From NCBI RefSeq assembly GCF_900177645.1, contig NZ_FXAO01000002.1, positions 124,001 through 188,000 of the forward strand: a DNA stretch of 64,000 nt, in the 5' to 3' direction. The notes beneath the pieces were generated by a model. It saw nothing but the letters and a program-made list of their open reading frames with translations. It was not told the DNA's origin and did not search any database. The position numbers were made by a program, and so were the translations under genes. The stretch's first letter is position 1. The number at the start of each line of letters is the position of its first letter. Positions 1 through 8,556 of the stretch are shown here, piece by piece. The stretch is from Arenibacter troitsensis. Its GTDB lineage: Bacteria > Bacteroidota > Bacteroidia > Flavobacteriales > Flavobacteriaceae.

Positions 1-386
1 GGGTCCGCTTTCCTTATTTGGACGAATTTTCGGTGGTTTATAAATCTCAGTTGGACTATTGGACCCCGGACAATAGGGATGCATTTTTCCCTAGAAACTA
101 CCCCTTGGGTGGCGTTAATTACGGGATTAGTAGAAGTACACAGACCAAGTATATGATAAATGGCGCCTATTTAAGGATAAAGAATTTAACGTTTGGTTAT
201 TCCCTACCGACGGACATTTTGAAGAAAAATGGTATAGACAAACTAAGACTTTATATTGCGGGAGAGAACCTTTTTAGTTTTAATGATTACCCAGACGGAA
301 TTAATACGGAACTGGCCACACAGGGAAGTGGGGGAATCTATCCCTTCATCAAAAGCTATTCCATAGGTCTTAACTTAACTTTTTAA
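1..386 (+). CDS. SusC-like TonB-dependent receptor, C-terminal fragment
   Basis: This is the last ~128 codons of a larger gene cut by the window edge; the frame is open from base 3. The sequence ends in alternating polar and aromatic beta-strands (YLRIKNLTFGYSLP, LRLYIAGENLFSF, SIGLNLTF) and a terminal phenylalanine, as in outer-membrane beta-barrels recognised by the Bam machinery. The phrase 'YLRIKNLTFGYSLP' is typical of the SusC/RagA C-terminus. It would form the outer-membrane channel that imports oligosaccharides with the SusD lipoprotein encoded 11 bp downstream, so the two are surely co-transcribed. The plug domain, any carboxypeptidase-like domain and the TonB box lie outside the window. 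Confidence 0.92.
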   Translation, partial: VRFPYLDEFSVVYKSQLDYWTPDNRDAFFPRNYPLGGVNYGISRSTQTKYMINGAYLRIKNLTFGYSLPTDILKKNGIDKLRLYIAGENLFSFNDYPDGINTELATQGSGGIYPFIKSYSIGLNLTF

Positions 387-396
387 TTTCAGAGAG

Positions 397-2178
397 ATGA
401 AAAAAATATATACAAGAGTAATAATTCTTTTAACCTTTATCGGAAGTTCCTGTTCAGATGAAATATTGGAAAAACTTCCAAAAGATCAATTAACTGTATC
501 AACCACCTTTACAACCAATAGCAATTTCGAAACCTATGCCTGGTCCATGTATGCCAATTCCTTTCCTGGGTATTGGGACTTAACTCCAATCAATAGGGAA
601 ATGGGAAGTGACCTTTTGGTCAATAATGCGGGAACCCAAGGGGATGAACTTTTATGGCAAAGAAAGACCGTGCCCTCTTCCTCCAGTCTCTGGAGTAACT
701 CTTATATTAATATACGGCGCGCTAACCTAATGTTAGACAACATAGACAATAGTGAATTAACGGACGGTGAAAAACAACACTGGAAAGGTGTCGGACTTTT
801 TTTCCGAGCCTATGAATACGTGCAGTTGATCGCCAATTATGGTGAAGTGCCATGGGTAGACAAATCACTTACCGAAGTGGACGAAGATATCCTGTACGGT
901 CCTAAAACCAGTAGAAATGAATTGTCCCAATTTGTATTGAATGATCTATTGGAGGCTGAAAACATAATTAATCCTGAAGGCAGTGGCCCCAATACTATAA
1001 ATACGGATGTTGTTCGTGCCCTAATTTCAAGATTTGGTCTTTATGAAGGTACTTGGAGGAAATATCATGGTCTTGGTGATGAAACTCGATATCTACAAGC
1101 TAGCGTTGACGCCAGCACTCAACTAATTGCCGATCATCCCAATCTACATTCCAGTTATGACGAGGTATTTAATAGTGAGACCCTAAATGGGGTAGAAGGA
1201 ATTTTGTTGTACAAAGCCTATGAGTTTGGAGTCCAGAACGGAAGATGGTCCCATTACAACAGAAGTTCCATAGGTCACCGGGACCTTACCAAAAAAGCCG
1301 TGGACCAATACCTGTGCTTGGACGGTGAGACGATCCATACAAGTGATTTATTTGATGGGGAACAAGATGCCTATGACGAATTTAGAAATCGTGACCACAG
1401 ATTATACTTCAATACCCCTCCACCATTTAGGGTATACACTGGTGGTCAAAACCAATTAACCTGGGAATATGATTCCGACCCAAAGAGTAGGGAATATATT
1501 GATTTAATGGCCACACTGAGTGATGATACCCATAAAACACTACCAACAATAAATTGGCGGGGCCTTGTGGTAAGAACCTCGCCTCACTTTAGAAAATTTA
1601 ATGAAGGACATGGGTATAATGTAACTTATACCGGATACGCCTTCTATAAATTCTCGAATAAAATAAGTAGGCTACAAAATAGGGATTCCCACGATGCCCC
1701 AATATTTAGAATGGGAGAGGTATTTTTAAATCATGCGGAGGCCATGTATGAATTAGGTCAATTTACCCAAGAAGTAGCGGATGCTACCATCAATAAATTA
1801 AGGACCAGAGGAGCCGTGGCACCCTTGAACTTGGCAAGTATCCCCAATGACCCTACCAGGGATGCAGACGTAGCGCCTGCGCTGTGGGAAATAAGGCGCG
1901 AACGAGGTATAGAATTCCTAGGAGAGGGCTTGGGAAGGGTATTCGATATTAAGCGTTGGAAAAAGCTCGTAGAATATGGTGCCGAGGAAAAGCTGGGAAG
2001 ATGGGTTGTTAATTCCGATTATGGCAACAATTTACCTGTCCAAGGAGGAGCTGCAGAAGGTTATGTGTCTCCTTTTGGAATGCCGCCAGGGGTTCCGGAA
2101 CATTATTATTTGGAACCCATACCTTCCGACCAAATAGTGTTAAATCCCCAGCTGGAACAGAACCCAGGATGGGAATAG
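397..2178 (+). CDS. SusD/RagB-family outer-membrane glycan-binding lipoprotein
   Basis: A 593-residue SusD-like protein. It starts with a short lipoprotein signal whose lipobox ends at Cys19 (FIGSSC), followed by the usual 'DEILEKLPKDQ' start of the mature protein. The C-terminal half shows the RagB/SusD core: 'MGEVFLNHAEAMYELGQ', 'INKLRTRGAV', 'IRRERGIEFLGEGLGRVFDIKRW' and the ending 'YLEPIPSDQIVLNPQLEQNPGW', all standard family signatures. It would sit on the cell surface as the lid of the SusC channel and select the glycan ligand. A strong terminator follows directly, so the susCD unit probably ends here. The ligand cannot be read from the sequence; the sulfatase downstream suggests a sulfated glycan. 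Confidence 0.95.
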   Translation: MKKIYTRVIILLTFIGSSCSDEILEKLPKDQLTVSTTFTTNSNFETYAWSMYANSFPGYWDLTPINREMGSDLLVNNAGTQGDELLWQRKTVPSSSSLWSNSYINIRRANLMLDNIDNSELTDGEKQHWKGVGLFFRAYEYVQLIANYGEVPWVDKSLTEVDEDILYGPKTSRNELSQFVLNDLLEAENIINPEGSGPNTINTDVVRALISRFGLYEGTWRKYHGLGDETRYLQASVDASTQLIADHPNLHSSYDEVFNSETLNGVEGILLYKAYEFGVQNGRWSHYNRSSIGHRDLTKKAVDQYLCLDGETIHTSDLFDGEQDAYDEFRNRDHRLYFNTPPPFRVYTGGQNQLTWEYDSDPKSREYIDLMATLSDDTHKTLPTINWRGLVVRTSPHFRKFNEGHGYNVTYTGYAFYKFSNKISRLQNRDSHDAPIFRMGEVFLNHAEAMYELGQFTQEVADATINKLRTRGAVAPLNLASIPNDPTRDADVAPALWEIRRERGIEFLGEGLGRVFDIKRWKKLVEYGAEEKLGRWVVNSDYGNNLPVQGGAAEGYVSPFGMPPGVPEHYYLEPIPSDQIVLNPQLEQNPGWE

Positions 2179-2214
2179 GGATAACTATTTGAGTTACTAT
2201 AATTAGTTTAAATT

Positions 2215-2251
2215 TGGGATGCCCTGTTGTAAAAACGGGCATCCCATTTTT
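2215..2251 (+). terminator. Rho-independent terminator after susD
   Basis: A 10-bp perfect stem (2215-2224 pairing with 2237-2246, core GGGATGCCC/GGGCATCCC) with a 12-nt loop is followed by a T-rich tail. It lies 37 bp past the SusD stop codon and separates susCD from the sulfatase. Confidence 0.85.
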
Positions 2252-2382
2252 AATTATACTGAATGTTTACTATTTAGTTTTGTCACTTAATCTTATAAAT
2301 AGGTTCTATTTATGAAAACAGCTCATACGTGCCCAACTATTTTGACTTTAATATTAACTTCCAAATAAGCTATTCTCAATCC

Positions 2383-3777
2383 ATGAAACCCAATTTCCAT
2401 ATTTTAATCTATCTATTCTCATTTGCATTATTCTCACAAAAAAGCCATGATAAGACCAACGCAACAGATGACAGGCCCAATTTTGTGTTTATTGTTGCCG
2501 ATGACCTTGGCTATGGGGATTTAAGTTTTACCGGAAGTACACAGATAAAGACCCCTAACATAGATAAATTGGCCCAAACAGGGATATTTTGTACGCAGGG
2601 CTACGTTTCCTCTGCAGTTTGTAGCCCATCTAGAGCCGGTTTTTTAACTGGCATCAATCAAGTGGAATTTGGTTACGACAACAATCTAGCAAACACCCAA
2701 CCTGGATTCGACCCCCAATTCCTTGGTTTGCCCATAGGACAAAAGACCATAGCCGATCATCTAAAGCCCTTAGGCTATGTAAGCGGTATTATCGGAAAAT
2801 GGCATTTAGGTTATGAGAATCAATTCCACCCTTTAAAAAGAGGCTTCGACGAATTTTGGGGCTATCGCGGGGGCGGACATGATTACTTCAAATCCAACCC
2901 AGAAGGAAAGGGATACATGGCCCCCCTTGAATGCAATTATAAGACCCCACATCCCATCACCTATATTACTGACGACAAGGGTGATGAATGTGTCGATTTT
3001 ATAAAAAGACATAAAAATGAGCCGTTCTTTCTGTTTGCCTCCTTTAATGCACCCCACACCCCTATGCAGGCTATCGAAGCTGATTTGGCATTATACGGAC
3101 ATATACAGGATAAAAAAAGACAGACGTACGCGGCAATGGTACATAGGCTAGACGTAAATGTGGGTAGGATTATAGATGCCATAGCGGAACATGATTTGGA
3201 CAAGAACACCCTTGTCGTTTTTATAAGTGACAATGGTGGACCCATAGATAACGGTTCCATCAACTCCCCATACAACGGCAAAAAAGGCACCTTGTTGGAA
3301 GGAGGGGTACATGTACCCTTTATATTAAATTGGCCCAAAACCTTGCCCTCTGGAGAAACCTACTCCCATATGGTCTCATCACTGGACTTTGCCCCTACCT
3401 TCTTGTCTTTGGCAGGTGGAAATGTAAAAGAGCACCCTTTTAGCGGTACCGATTTAATGCCTCACCTTATGGAAGATAGCAACCAAATACCCCATGACAA
3501 TCTCATGTGGCGCTTTACCATTAGTGCGGCCATAAGGGAAGGTGACTATAAATTGATCCGACTTCCAGATCGATTGCCCCTATTGTTCCATCTTCCTTCA
3601 GACATTGCTGAACAGCATAACATAGCCCTCGACAATTTGGAAATTACCAGAGACCTCTTGGAAAAATTAGGAAATTGGGATGTATCCCTCCCCCACCCCT
3701 TATTTTTGGAAGGGGCAGAATGGAAAAAACGACAGCTTTACCAATACGACGATAGTTATCCTTTAATACAACCATAG
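2383..3777 (+). CDS. Family S1 sulfatase (formylglycine-dependent), exported
   Basis: A type I sulfatase of about 465 residues that would hydrolyse sulfate esters, presumably on a polysaccharide. The C-x-P-x-R motif is seen as CSPSR with the formylglycine cysteine at residue 80. Metal-ligand segments 'VADDLGYGDLS' near the N-terminus, 'GKWHLGYENQ' and 'FISDNGGP' are present. I chose the ATG at 2383, which begins a hydrophobic signal sequence (MKPNFHILIYLFSFALF); an in-frame GTG 54 bp upstream would add 18 residues that do not look like a signal peptide. With cysteine in the motif it needs a formylglycine-generating enzyme or an anaerobic maturase, neither of which is in this window. The PhoD-like gene follows 15 bp later. 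Confidence 0.92.
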   Translation: MKPNFHILIYLFSFALFSQKSHDKTNATDDRPNFVFIVADDLGYGDLSFTGSTQIKTPNIDKLAQTGIFCTQGYVSSAVCSPSRAGFLTGINQVEFGYDNNLANTQPGFDPQFLGLPIGQKTIADHLKPLGYVSGIIGKWHLGYENQFHPLKRGFDEFWGYRGGGHDYFKSNPEGKGYMAPLECNYKTPHPITYITDDKGDECVDFIKRHKNEPFFLFASFNAPHTPMQAIEADLALYGHIQDKKRQTYAAMVHRLDVNVGRIIDAIAEHDLDKNTLVVFISDNGGPIDNGSINSPYNGKKGTLLEGGVHVPFILNWPKTLPSGETYSHMVSSLDFAPTFLSLAGGNVKEHPFSGTDLMPHLMEDSNQIPHDNLMWRFTISAAIREGDYKLIRLPDRLPLLFHLPSDIAEQHNIALDNLEITRDLLEKLGNWDVSLPHPLFLEGAEWKKRQLYQYDDSYPLIQP

Positions 3778-3792
3778 TATAAATCACGATAA

Positions 3793-6411
3793 ATGAACAG
3801 AAGAAAATACATCAAGACTATAGCGCTCGGAACCCTATTGCCCAGCTTTTCCGCCTCGGCATTCCCTTTTGGATTAGTCGGCCACAATAAAATACTTGAA
3901 ACAATACAATTTAAGAGCAATTGGCACAACTGGCCAGATATGAAATGGGTAGGTCCGGAATATTGGGGAAACCGATTGCAGGATTGGCGACTTAAAAATG
4001 GGACGGTCGTTTGCAGCATTAGTGCTGAAAATAGAAACCTTCAATTATTGACCGTTCAAAAAACAGATTACCTGTCACCATTAAAGGCAAGCGTGGAAAT
4101 TAACGTACTAAATAATAATATATCACCTACCGATAAAGGTTGTTTGGGAATACGACTGGGATGTAAAGGTCCCTTTGAAGATTACCGATCCGCGGCAGTT
4201 TTTGGCAAAGGGCTCGATATAGGACTAAATCCTAGTGGTACCCTACAGGTAGGAGATGCAACCTTTGCTACCAAACTTTCACAAATTCCAGACAATTACA
4301 GCTTAGTGGTGGAGCTTTCCCCTTCCCAAAACCAATACCTTTTAAAGGTTTTGATACTGGATTCCATAACCGATCAACCAATCCATACACAAGAAAATAT
4401 AGCGGTTGATAGCAGCAGTGTTATTGGCAATTTTGCCCTACTCGCCGATGTAAAAACGGCTAAGATCCACGCATCCCAACCTTCTGCCTCGTTTTCCCAT
4501 TGGAACATATCTGCAGATAATCTTATTTCAAACAAAGACCAACTATACGGCCCCATTTGCTTTGCCCAATACACCCTTCATGACCAAAAGTTAAAACTAA
4601 CAGCACAATTAGCTCCTATTGAAGAAATTGAAGGTCATACCATTATGCTACAATTCAAGGAGCAAGGAATTTGGAAAACCGCCAATTATACCAAGTTGGA
4701 ACATATAGGAAGAGCAATGAACTTCGTTGTTGAAAACTGGACTTCCAACACGGATGTCCCATACCGTATTCTGGTAGAGATTCCTTTAAAAAATGAAACC
4801 CACCAGTACACCTATGACGGCACCATAGCCCAAGAACCAATGGATAAGGAATCGGTTTCCGCCGCTGTATTTAGCTGTAACTTCCACTATGGTTTTCCTG
4901 ATAACGACGTTTATGAAAATGTGTCCAAATTAAATCCTGATATTGTTCTCTTCCTGGGTGATCAATTTTACGAGGGTACCGGTGGATATGGTGCAGAACG
5001 AAGTGGCGATCTGGACAATCTATGTCTGGATTACCTTAGAAAATGGATGATGTTCGGTTGGTCTTACCGAGAATTGTTTAGACACAAACCCTGCGCCATA
5101 ATCCCAGATGATCATGATGTCTATCATGGCAATGTATGGGGCGAGGGCGGAAAAAAGGCCGATACCAGTGAAGGCTATGGAATGCTGGCACAGGATTCGG
5201 GCGGATATAAAATGCCTGCCGAATGGGTCAACATGGTACAATTTACCCAAACCAGTCATTTACCAGATCCCTACGACCCTACCCCCGTACAACAGAATAT
5301 CGACGTATATTATACAACTTGGAACTATGCCGGACTTAGTTTTGCCATCTTGGAGGACCGAAAATTTAAATCGGCCCCCAAGCATGTTTTACCTCCCGAG
5401 GCCCAAGTAAGGAACGGATGGATACAGAACAAGGAATTTGATATAAAAAAACACAAGGATATTGATGCAGTGCTTTTGGGGCAGCGGCAACACGATTTCA
5501 TTGATCATTGGACCCAAGACTGGAACAATGGAGTAGAGATGAAAGTAGTGTTATCCCAGACCAATTTTGCCACGGTGGCCACCTTACCAAAAACCGCACT
5601 TAACGATGATGTGGTACCCTCCTTACCTATTCCTAAAAAGGGAGAATACGTACTTGGGGATGTCCCTACCGTAGATATGGATTCCAACGGTTGGCCGGCA
5701 AATAAAAGGGATAAGGCCGTAGCGTCCATTCGAAAATGTTTTGCCTTTCACATAGCCGGTGATCAACATTTGGGTAGTTTTATCCAATATGGTACGGATG
5801 AACATGGAGACAGTGGTTATGCTTTTGCCGGACCAGCCTTGAACAATATTTGGCCCAGAAGATTCTGGCCAGAAGTAAACAGTGATTCCCATACCTTTGA
5901 AAACCCAGCCTATGTTGGAGACCATGAAGACGGATTCGGAAATAAAATATCCGTGCATGCAGTGGGCAATCCGTTCAACACCGGGATTGAGCCTGCCATT
6001 ATACATAATAGAGCAACGGGTTTTGGATTGGTGACCTTCAACAAGAAAGAAAGAACCATAACCACGGCCTGTTGGCCCAGATATGCCGACCCTGGTAGTA
6101 CAAAAAATGAACAATTTCCCGGGTGGCCCATCACTATTAAACAAGAGGACAATTTTGGTAAAAAGGCTGTAGCCTGGTTGCCCACCATAAAGGTTATGGA
6201 TGCAAGAAAACCGGTTATTTCAATTTATGACAACAAGGATCAGCTAGTATATTCCATTCGTATGGCAACGAACACCTTTGCTCCCAAAGTATTCGATCAC
6301 GAGAAATATACCGTAAAAGTCCTAGATGTGGAAAACAATCGGAAAAAGACACTTAAGAATATCAGGGCCAAAACAGTTAATAAAAAAGTATTGGAGATTA
6401 GCTTCATTTAA
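3793..6411 (+). CDS. PhoD-like metallophosphatase with N-terminal jelly-roll region, Tat-exported
   Basis: An 872-residue exported protein. The N-terminus 'NRRKYIKTIALG' looks like a Tat signal of the Bacteroidota type. Residues ~30-240 look like a beta-rich LamG or concanavalin-like domain with no obvious catalytic motif. The PhoD alkaline phosphatase-like domain runs from about residue 355 to 740: 'FSCNFHYG', 'LFLGDQFYEGTGG' (~388), 'IPDDHDVYHGNVW' (~437) and 'IAGDQHLGSFIQYG' (~656) supply the expected Asp, His and Asn metal ligands. It probably cleaves a phosphoester or phosphodiester in the periplasm. Its place 15 bp after a sulfatase suggests joint work on one substrate, but the true substrate is unknown. 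A bidirectional terminator follows. Confidence 0.85.
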   Translation: MNRRKYIKTIALGTLLPSFSASAFPFGLVGHNKILETIQFKSNWHNWPDMKWVGPEYWGNRLQDWRLKNGTVVCSISAENRNLQLLTVQKTDYLSPLKASVEINVLNNNISPTDKGCLGIRLGCKGPFEDYRSAAVFGKGLDIGLNPSGTLQVGDATFATKLSQIPDNYSLVVELSPSQNQYLLKVLILDSITDQPIHTQENIAVDSSSVIGNFALLADVKTAKIHASQPSASFSHWNISADNLISNKDQLYGPICFAQYTLHDQKLKLTAQLAPIEEIEGHTIMLQFKEQGIWKTANYTKLEHIGRAMNFVVENWTSNTDVPYRILVEIPLKNETHQYTYDGTIAQEPMDKESVSAAVFSCNFHYGFPDNDVYENVSKLNPDIVLFLGDQFYEGTGGYGAERSGDLDNLCLDYLRKWMMFGWSYRELFRHKPCAIIPDDHDVYHGNVWGEGGKKADTSEGYGMLAQDSGGYKMPAEWVNMVQFTQTSHLPDPYDPTPVQQNIDVYYTTWNYAGLSFAILEDRKFKSAPKHVLPPEAQVRNGWIQNKEFDIKKHKDIDAVLLGQRQHDFIDHWTQDWNNGVEMKVVLSQTNFATVATLPKTALNDDVVPSLPIPKKGEYVLGDVPTVDMDSNGWPANKRDKAVASIRKCFAFHIAGDQHLGSFIQYGTDEHGDSGYAFAGPALNNIWPRRFWPEVNSDSHTFENPAYVGDHEDGFGNKISVHAVGNPFNTGIEPAIIHNRATGFGLVTFNKKERTITTACWPRYADPGSTKNEQFPGWPITIKQEDNFGKKAVAWLPTIKVMDARKPVISIYDNKDQLVYSIRMATNTFAPKVFDHEKYTVKVLDVENNRKKTLKNIRAKTVNKKVLEISFI

Positions 6412-6453
6412 ATTAGATCGTTTCTTCAATTAAAGCCAAAGAAACCAATAAAA

Positions 6454-6491
6454 AATCCCAAACTTTCTTAGTTTATAGAAAGTTTGGGATT
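6454..6491. terminator. Bidirectional hairpin terminator between convergent genes
   Basis: A perfect 14-bp stem (6454-6467 with 6478-6491, AATCCCAAACTTTC and its complement) encloses a 10-nt loop. It has A residues before it and T/A-rich sequence after it, so it can act on both strands. It sits between the PhoD-like gene and the converging oxidoreductase gene. Confidence 0.85.
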
Positions 6492-6512
6492 AATTATTAC
6501 TGAATTTAGATC

Positions 6513-7829
6513 TTAAATCACAACCGTCTTTCCTGGAATAGGAATATTATAGGTACCATCGGCATTAGGCTGTACCGGTGCTGGTGAATCCCAAGTTAAA
6601 TTGTCCGGAGCCAAGTCAATGTTGGAAGTCATTGCTTCTTCCCATTTAATTACCTTACCTGAATAAGTTGCCATCCTACCAATAATGGCACTCATTGTAC
6701 TCATAGCACCATTTTCCGCATCCGTTATAACTCCCTTATTTCTTATAGATTCGAAAAGCTTAATATGCTCTACTTGGTAAGGGTTTGGATCGTCCTTTCC
6801 ACGATGGGTAAAAATTTCTCCCCCGTCATAATCCTTTATAAAGGTATTATCCCCATAGGTTTCAATGGTGCCCTTGGTTCCTTGGAATGATTCCGCTACC
6901 CTACTCATGGTTTCCGGCATATGGCGACACTGACTGGCGATTACCGCACCACTTGGATAGGTATATTCTACAAAGTGATGATCAAAAATTTCACCGTGGT
7001 CCTTTCCTGTCCTTACTTGTCTTCCTCCAAAGCCTTGTGCCGATACTGGGTATTCCCCAATAAACCAGTTAGCAACGTCTATATTGTGGATGTGCTGTTC
7101 CAAAATATGATCTCCACATAACCAGTTAAAATAATACCAATTACGCATTTGGTATTCCAGCTCGGACTGTCCGGGCTGTCTTTCCCTTACCCATACACCA
7201 CCACTGTTCCAATACACCTGCCCGGAAACAATCTTTCCTATCTTATTATCCTTTATATGCTTTATTCCCGCCAAATAGTTGTCCTGATAATGCCTTTGAA
7301 GACCAACCACTACATTTAATTTCTTTTCCTTTGCCACTTGCGCTGCAGCCAAAACCTTTCTTACACCCGGTACGTCTGTAGCCACTGGCTTTTCCATAAA
7401 TACATGCTTTCCTTCATTAACGGCATATTCAAAATGCTGTGGTCTAAACCCTGGAGGAGTTGCCAAAATTACTACATCGGCCATGTTTATGGCCTTTTCA
7501 GCACCATCAAAGCCAACAAACTGATTGGCCTTGGGAACATTTACCTTCTTGGTATCCTTAAACTCCTTCTGCAAATTCATTAGACTTCCCTGCAACCTAT
7601 CCTCGAAAGCATCGGCCATAGCCACCAATTCAACATTGGGATCCGCTTTTAAGGCCTGTTGTGCCGCACCTGTACCACGACCACCACAACCAATTAAGGC
7701 TATCTTCAACTTCTTGTCGTTAGCTACATTTACCATAGCATCCATTTGCATGGTAGGCAAAATCATTGCTCCTGTTACCAGGGCACTGCTCTTAACAAAA
7801 TCCCTTCTACTGTTTTTAATATTGGTCAT
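6513..7829 (-). CDS. Gfo/Idh/MocA-family oxidoreductase, Tat-exported
   Basis: A 438-residue NAD(P)-dependent oxidoreductase of the type also found among GH109-like proteins. It starts with a twin-arginine signal (NSRRDFVKSSALVTG). A Rossmann fold begins at ~40 with 'IALIGCGGRGTGAAQQA', followed by 'VILATPPGFRPQH' and the catalytic 'MEKPVATD' motif. The C-terminal substrate domain contains 'GDHILEQHIHNIDVANWFIGEYP', with the histidines usual for the family. In Bacteroidota such exported enzymes often lie in polysaccharide loci and process sugar derivatives, but the substrate cannot be told from sequence. It is transcribed toward the sulfatase cluster from its own promoter region, which contains an inverted repeat at 7960-7977. 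Confidence 0.9.
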   Translation of the reverse strand: MTNIKNSRRDFVKSSALVTGAMILPTMQMDAMVNVANDKKLKIALIGCGGRGTGAAQQALKADPNVELVAMADAFEDRLQGSLMNLQKEFKDTKKVNVPKANQFVGFDGAEKAINMADVVILATPPGFRPQHFEYAVNEGKHVFMEKPVATDVPGVRKVLAAAQVAKEKKLNVVVGLQRHYQDNYLAGIKHIKDNKIGKIVSGQVYWNSGGVWVRERQPGQSELEYQMRNWYYFNWLCGDHILEQHIHNIDVANWFIGEYPVSAQGFGGRQVRTGKDHGEIFDHHFVEYTYPSGAVIASQCRHMPETMSRVAESFQGTKGTIETYGDNTFIKDYDGGEIFTHRGKDDPNPYQVEHIKLFESIRNKGVITDAENGAMSTMSAIIGRMATYSGKVIKWEEAMTSNIDLAPDNLTWDSPAPVQPNADGTYNIPIPGKTVVI

Positions 7830-7959
7830 GGTGTTACTTGTTTGTTTAGTTATTTTTGATTTAATTTTAAATTGATTGTCAATTGCCTCCTAACAAAAAT
7901 TTAAAGGGCAAATTGGTTGGTCAAGATATAGATTTATTTGGAAACGTACAATGTACATT

Positions 7960-7977
7960 TTTGTGCCATAGCACAAA
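7960..7977. promoter_or_regulatory. Inverted repeat upstream of the exported oxidoreductase
   Basis: TTTGTGC-CATA-GCACAAA, two perfect 7-bp arms around 4 bp, about 130 bp before the start codon of the minus-strand gene. The form suits an operator for a dimeric regulator or a short hairpin. No regulator gene is adjacent, so the role is open. Confidence 0.4.
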
Positions 7978-8075
7978 TTATGTTAAAAATTCAGTAATTT
8001 CCCCTATCGCGTAAGCTCTACCTTATTTATGATATTTCTGCAAAAGTTTTATCTGCATCTATTTTATTCAATTCC

Positions 8076-8520
8076 TCAAATATCCATTAACTGCCTCAAA
8101 TTTTGGTCATTCATATAAGAGAATAAATTTTCATACGATGACAACTTCATGGACTCCTTATGACTATCCAAATCCATGACTTTTGGCAAGATCTTGTATT
8201 TGTTGAGAGTATAGCCAATTCCTATAACATTTCCTGCCACATCATATTTCTTATTGACCTTACAGTTCATTGTGGCTATGGCCACATAAACACTGTCCTT
8301 ATTTTTTTCTCCAAATCTAACTTGGTTTTAAGGTGGCCATCCTGAATATGGGATACAGCTAGAAACAAATCTTACAGGAAGTTTAACGCCATTTTTTTTG
8401 ATCATTAGCCTCAAAAAAAATGCCATCCAAGTTATCATTTAAACTATAGACGGGATAAATATGTGTTAAACATATCCTATCTTTAATTATAGAATTCAAA
8501 GGTGCCGGATGCAAACGACG
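8076..8520 (-). pseudogene. Decayed gene of unknown family with frameshifts
   Basis: On the minus strand a protein-like reading can be followed from about 8520 to a stop at 8076, but only by changing frame about three times. In order it includes 'LHPAPLNSIIKDRICLTHIY', 'LNDNLDGIFFEANDQKK', 'NGVKLPVRFVSS', 'AVSHIQDGHLKTKLDLEKK' and 'KDSVYVAIATMNCKVNKKY'. Two of the changes fall at homopolymer runs (T8 at 8392-8399 and T7 at 8302-8308 on the plus strand), the usual place for indels. The last segment stays open for about 77 codons and ends 'LMDI'. I do not recognise the family. No start codon or ribosome binding site is clear, so I read it as a gene remnant. Sequencing error at the homopolymers is the alternative. 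Confidence 0.45.
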
Positions 8521-8556
8521 CTAATCAACCGCATGACCTTTTTTTGATATTACAGA

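Larger units (their letters stand above)
7830..8556. other. Long intergenic region with gene remnant
   Basis: The 727 bp between the divergent oxidoreductase and GH63 genes hold the inverted repeat at 7960-7977 and the frameshifted remnant at 8076-8520. I found no TGAY-N4-RTCA palindrome here, unlike the regions after 18.6 kb. A clear promoter for the GH63 gene was not identified. Confidence 0.5.

Noticed and set aside
2329-2382. GTG start for the sulfatase 54 bp upstream
   Set aside because: The extra 18 residues do not form a signal peptide, while the ATG at 2383 begins one directly.
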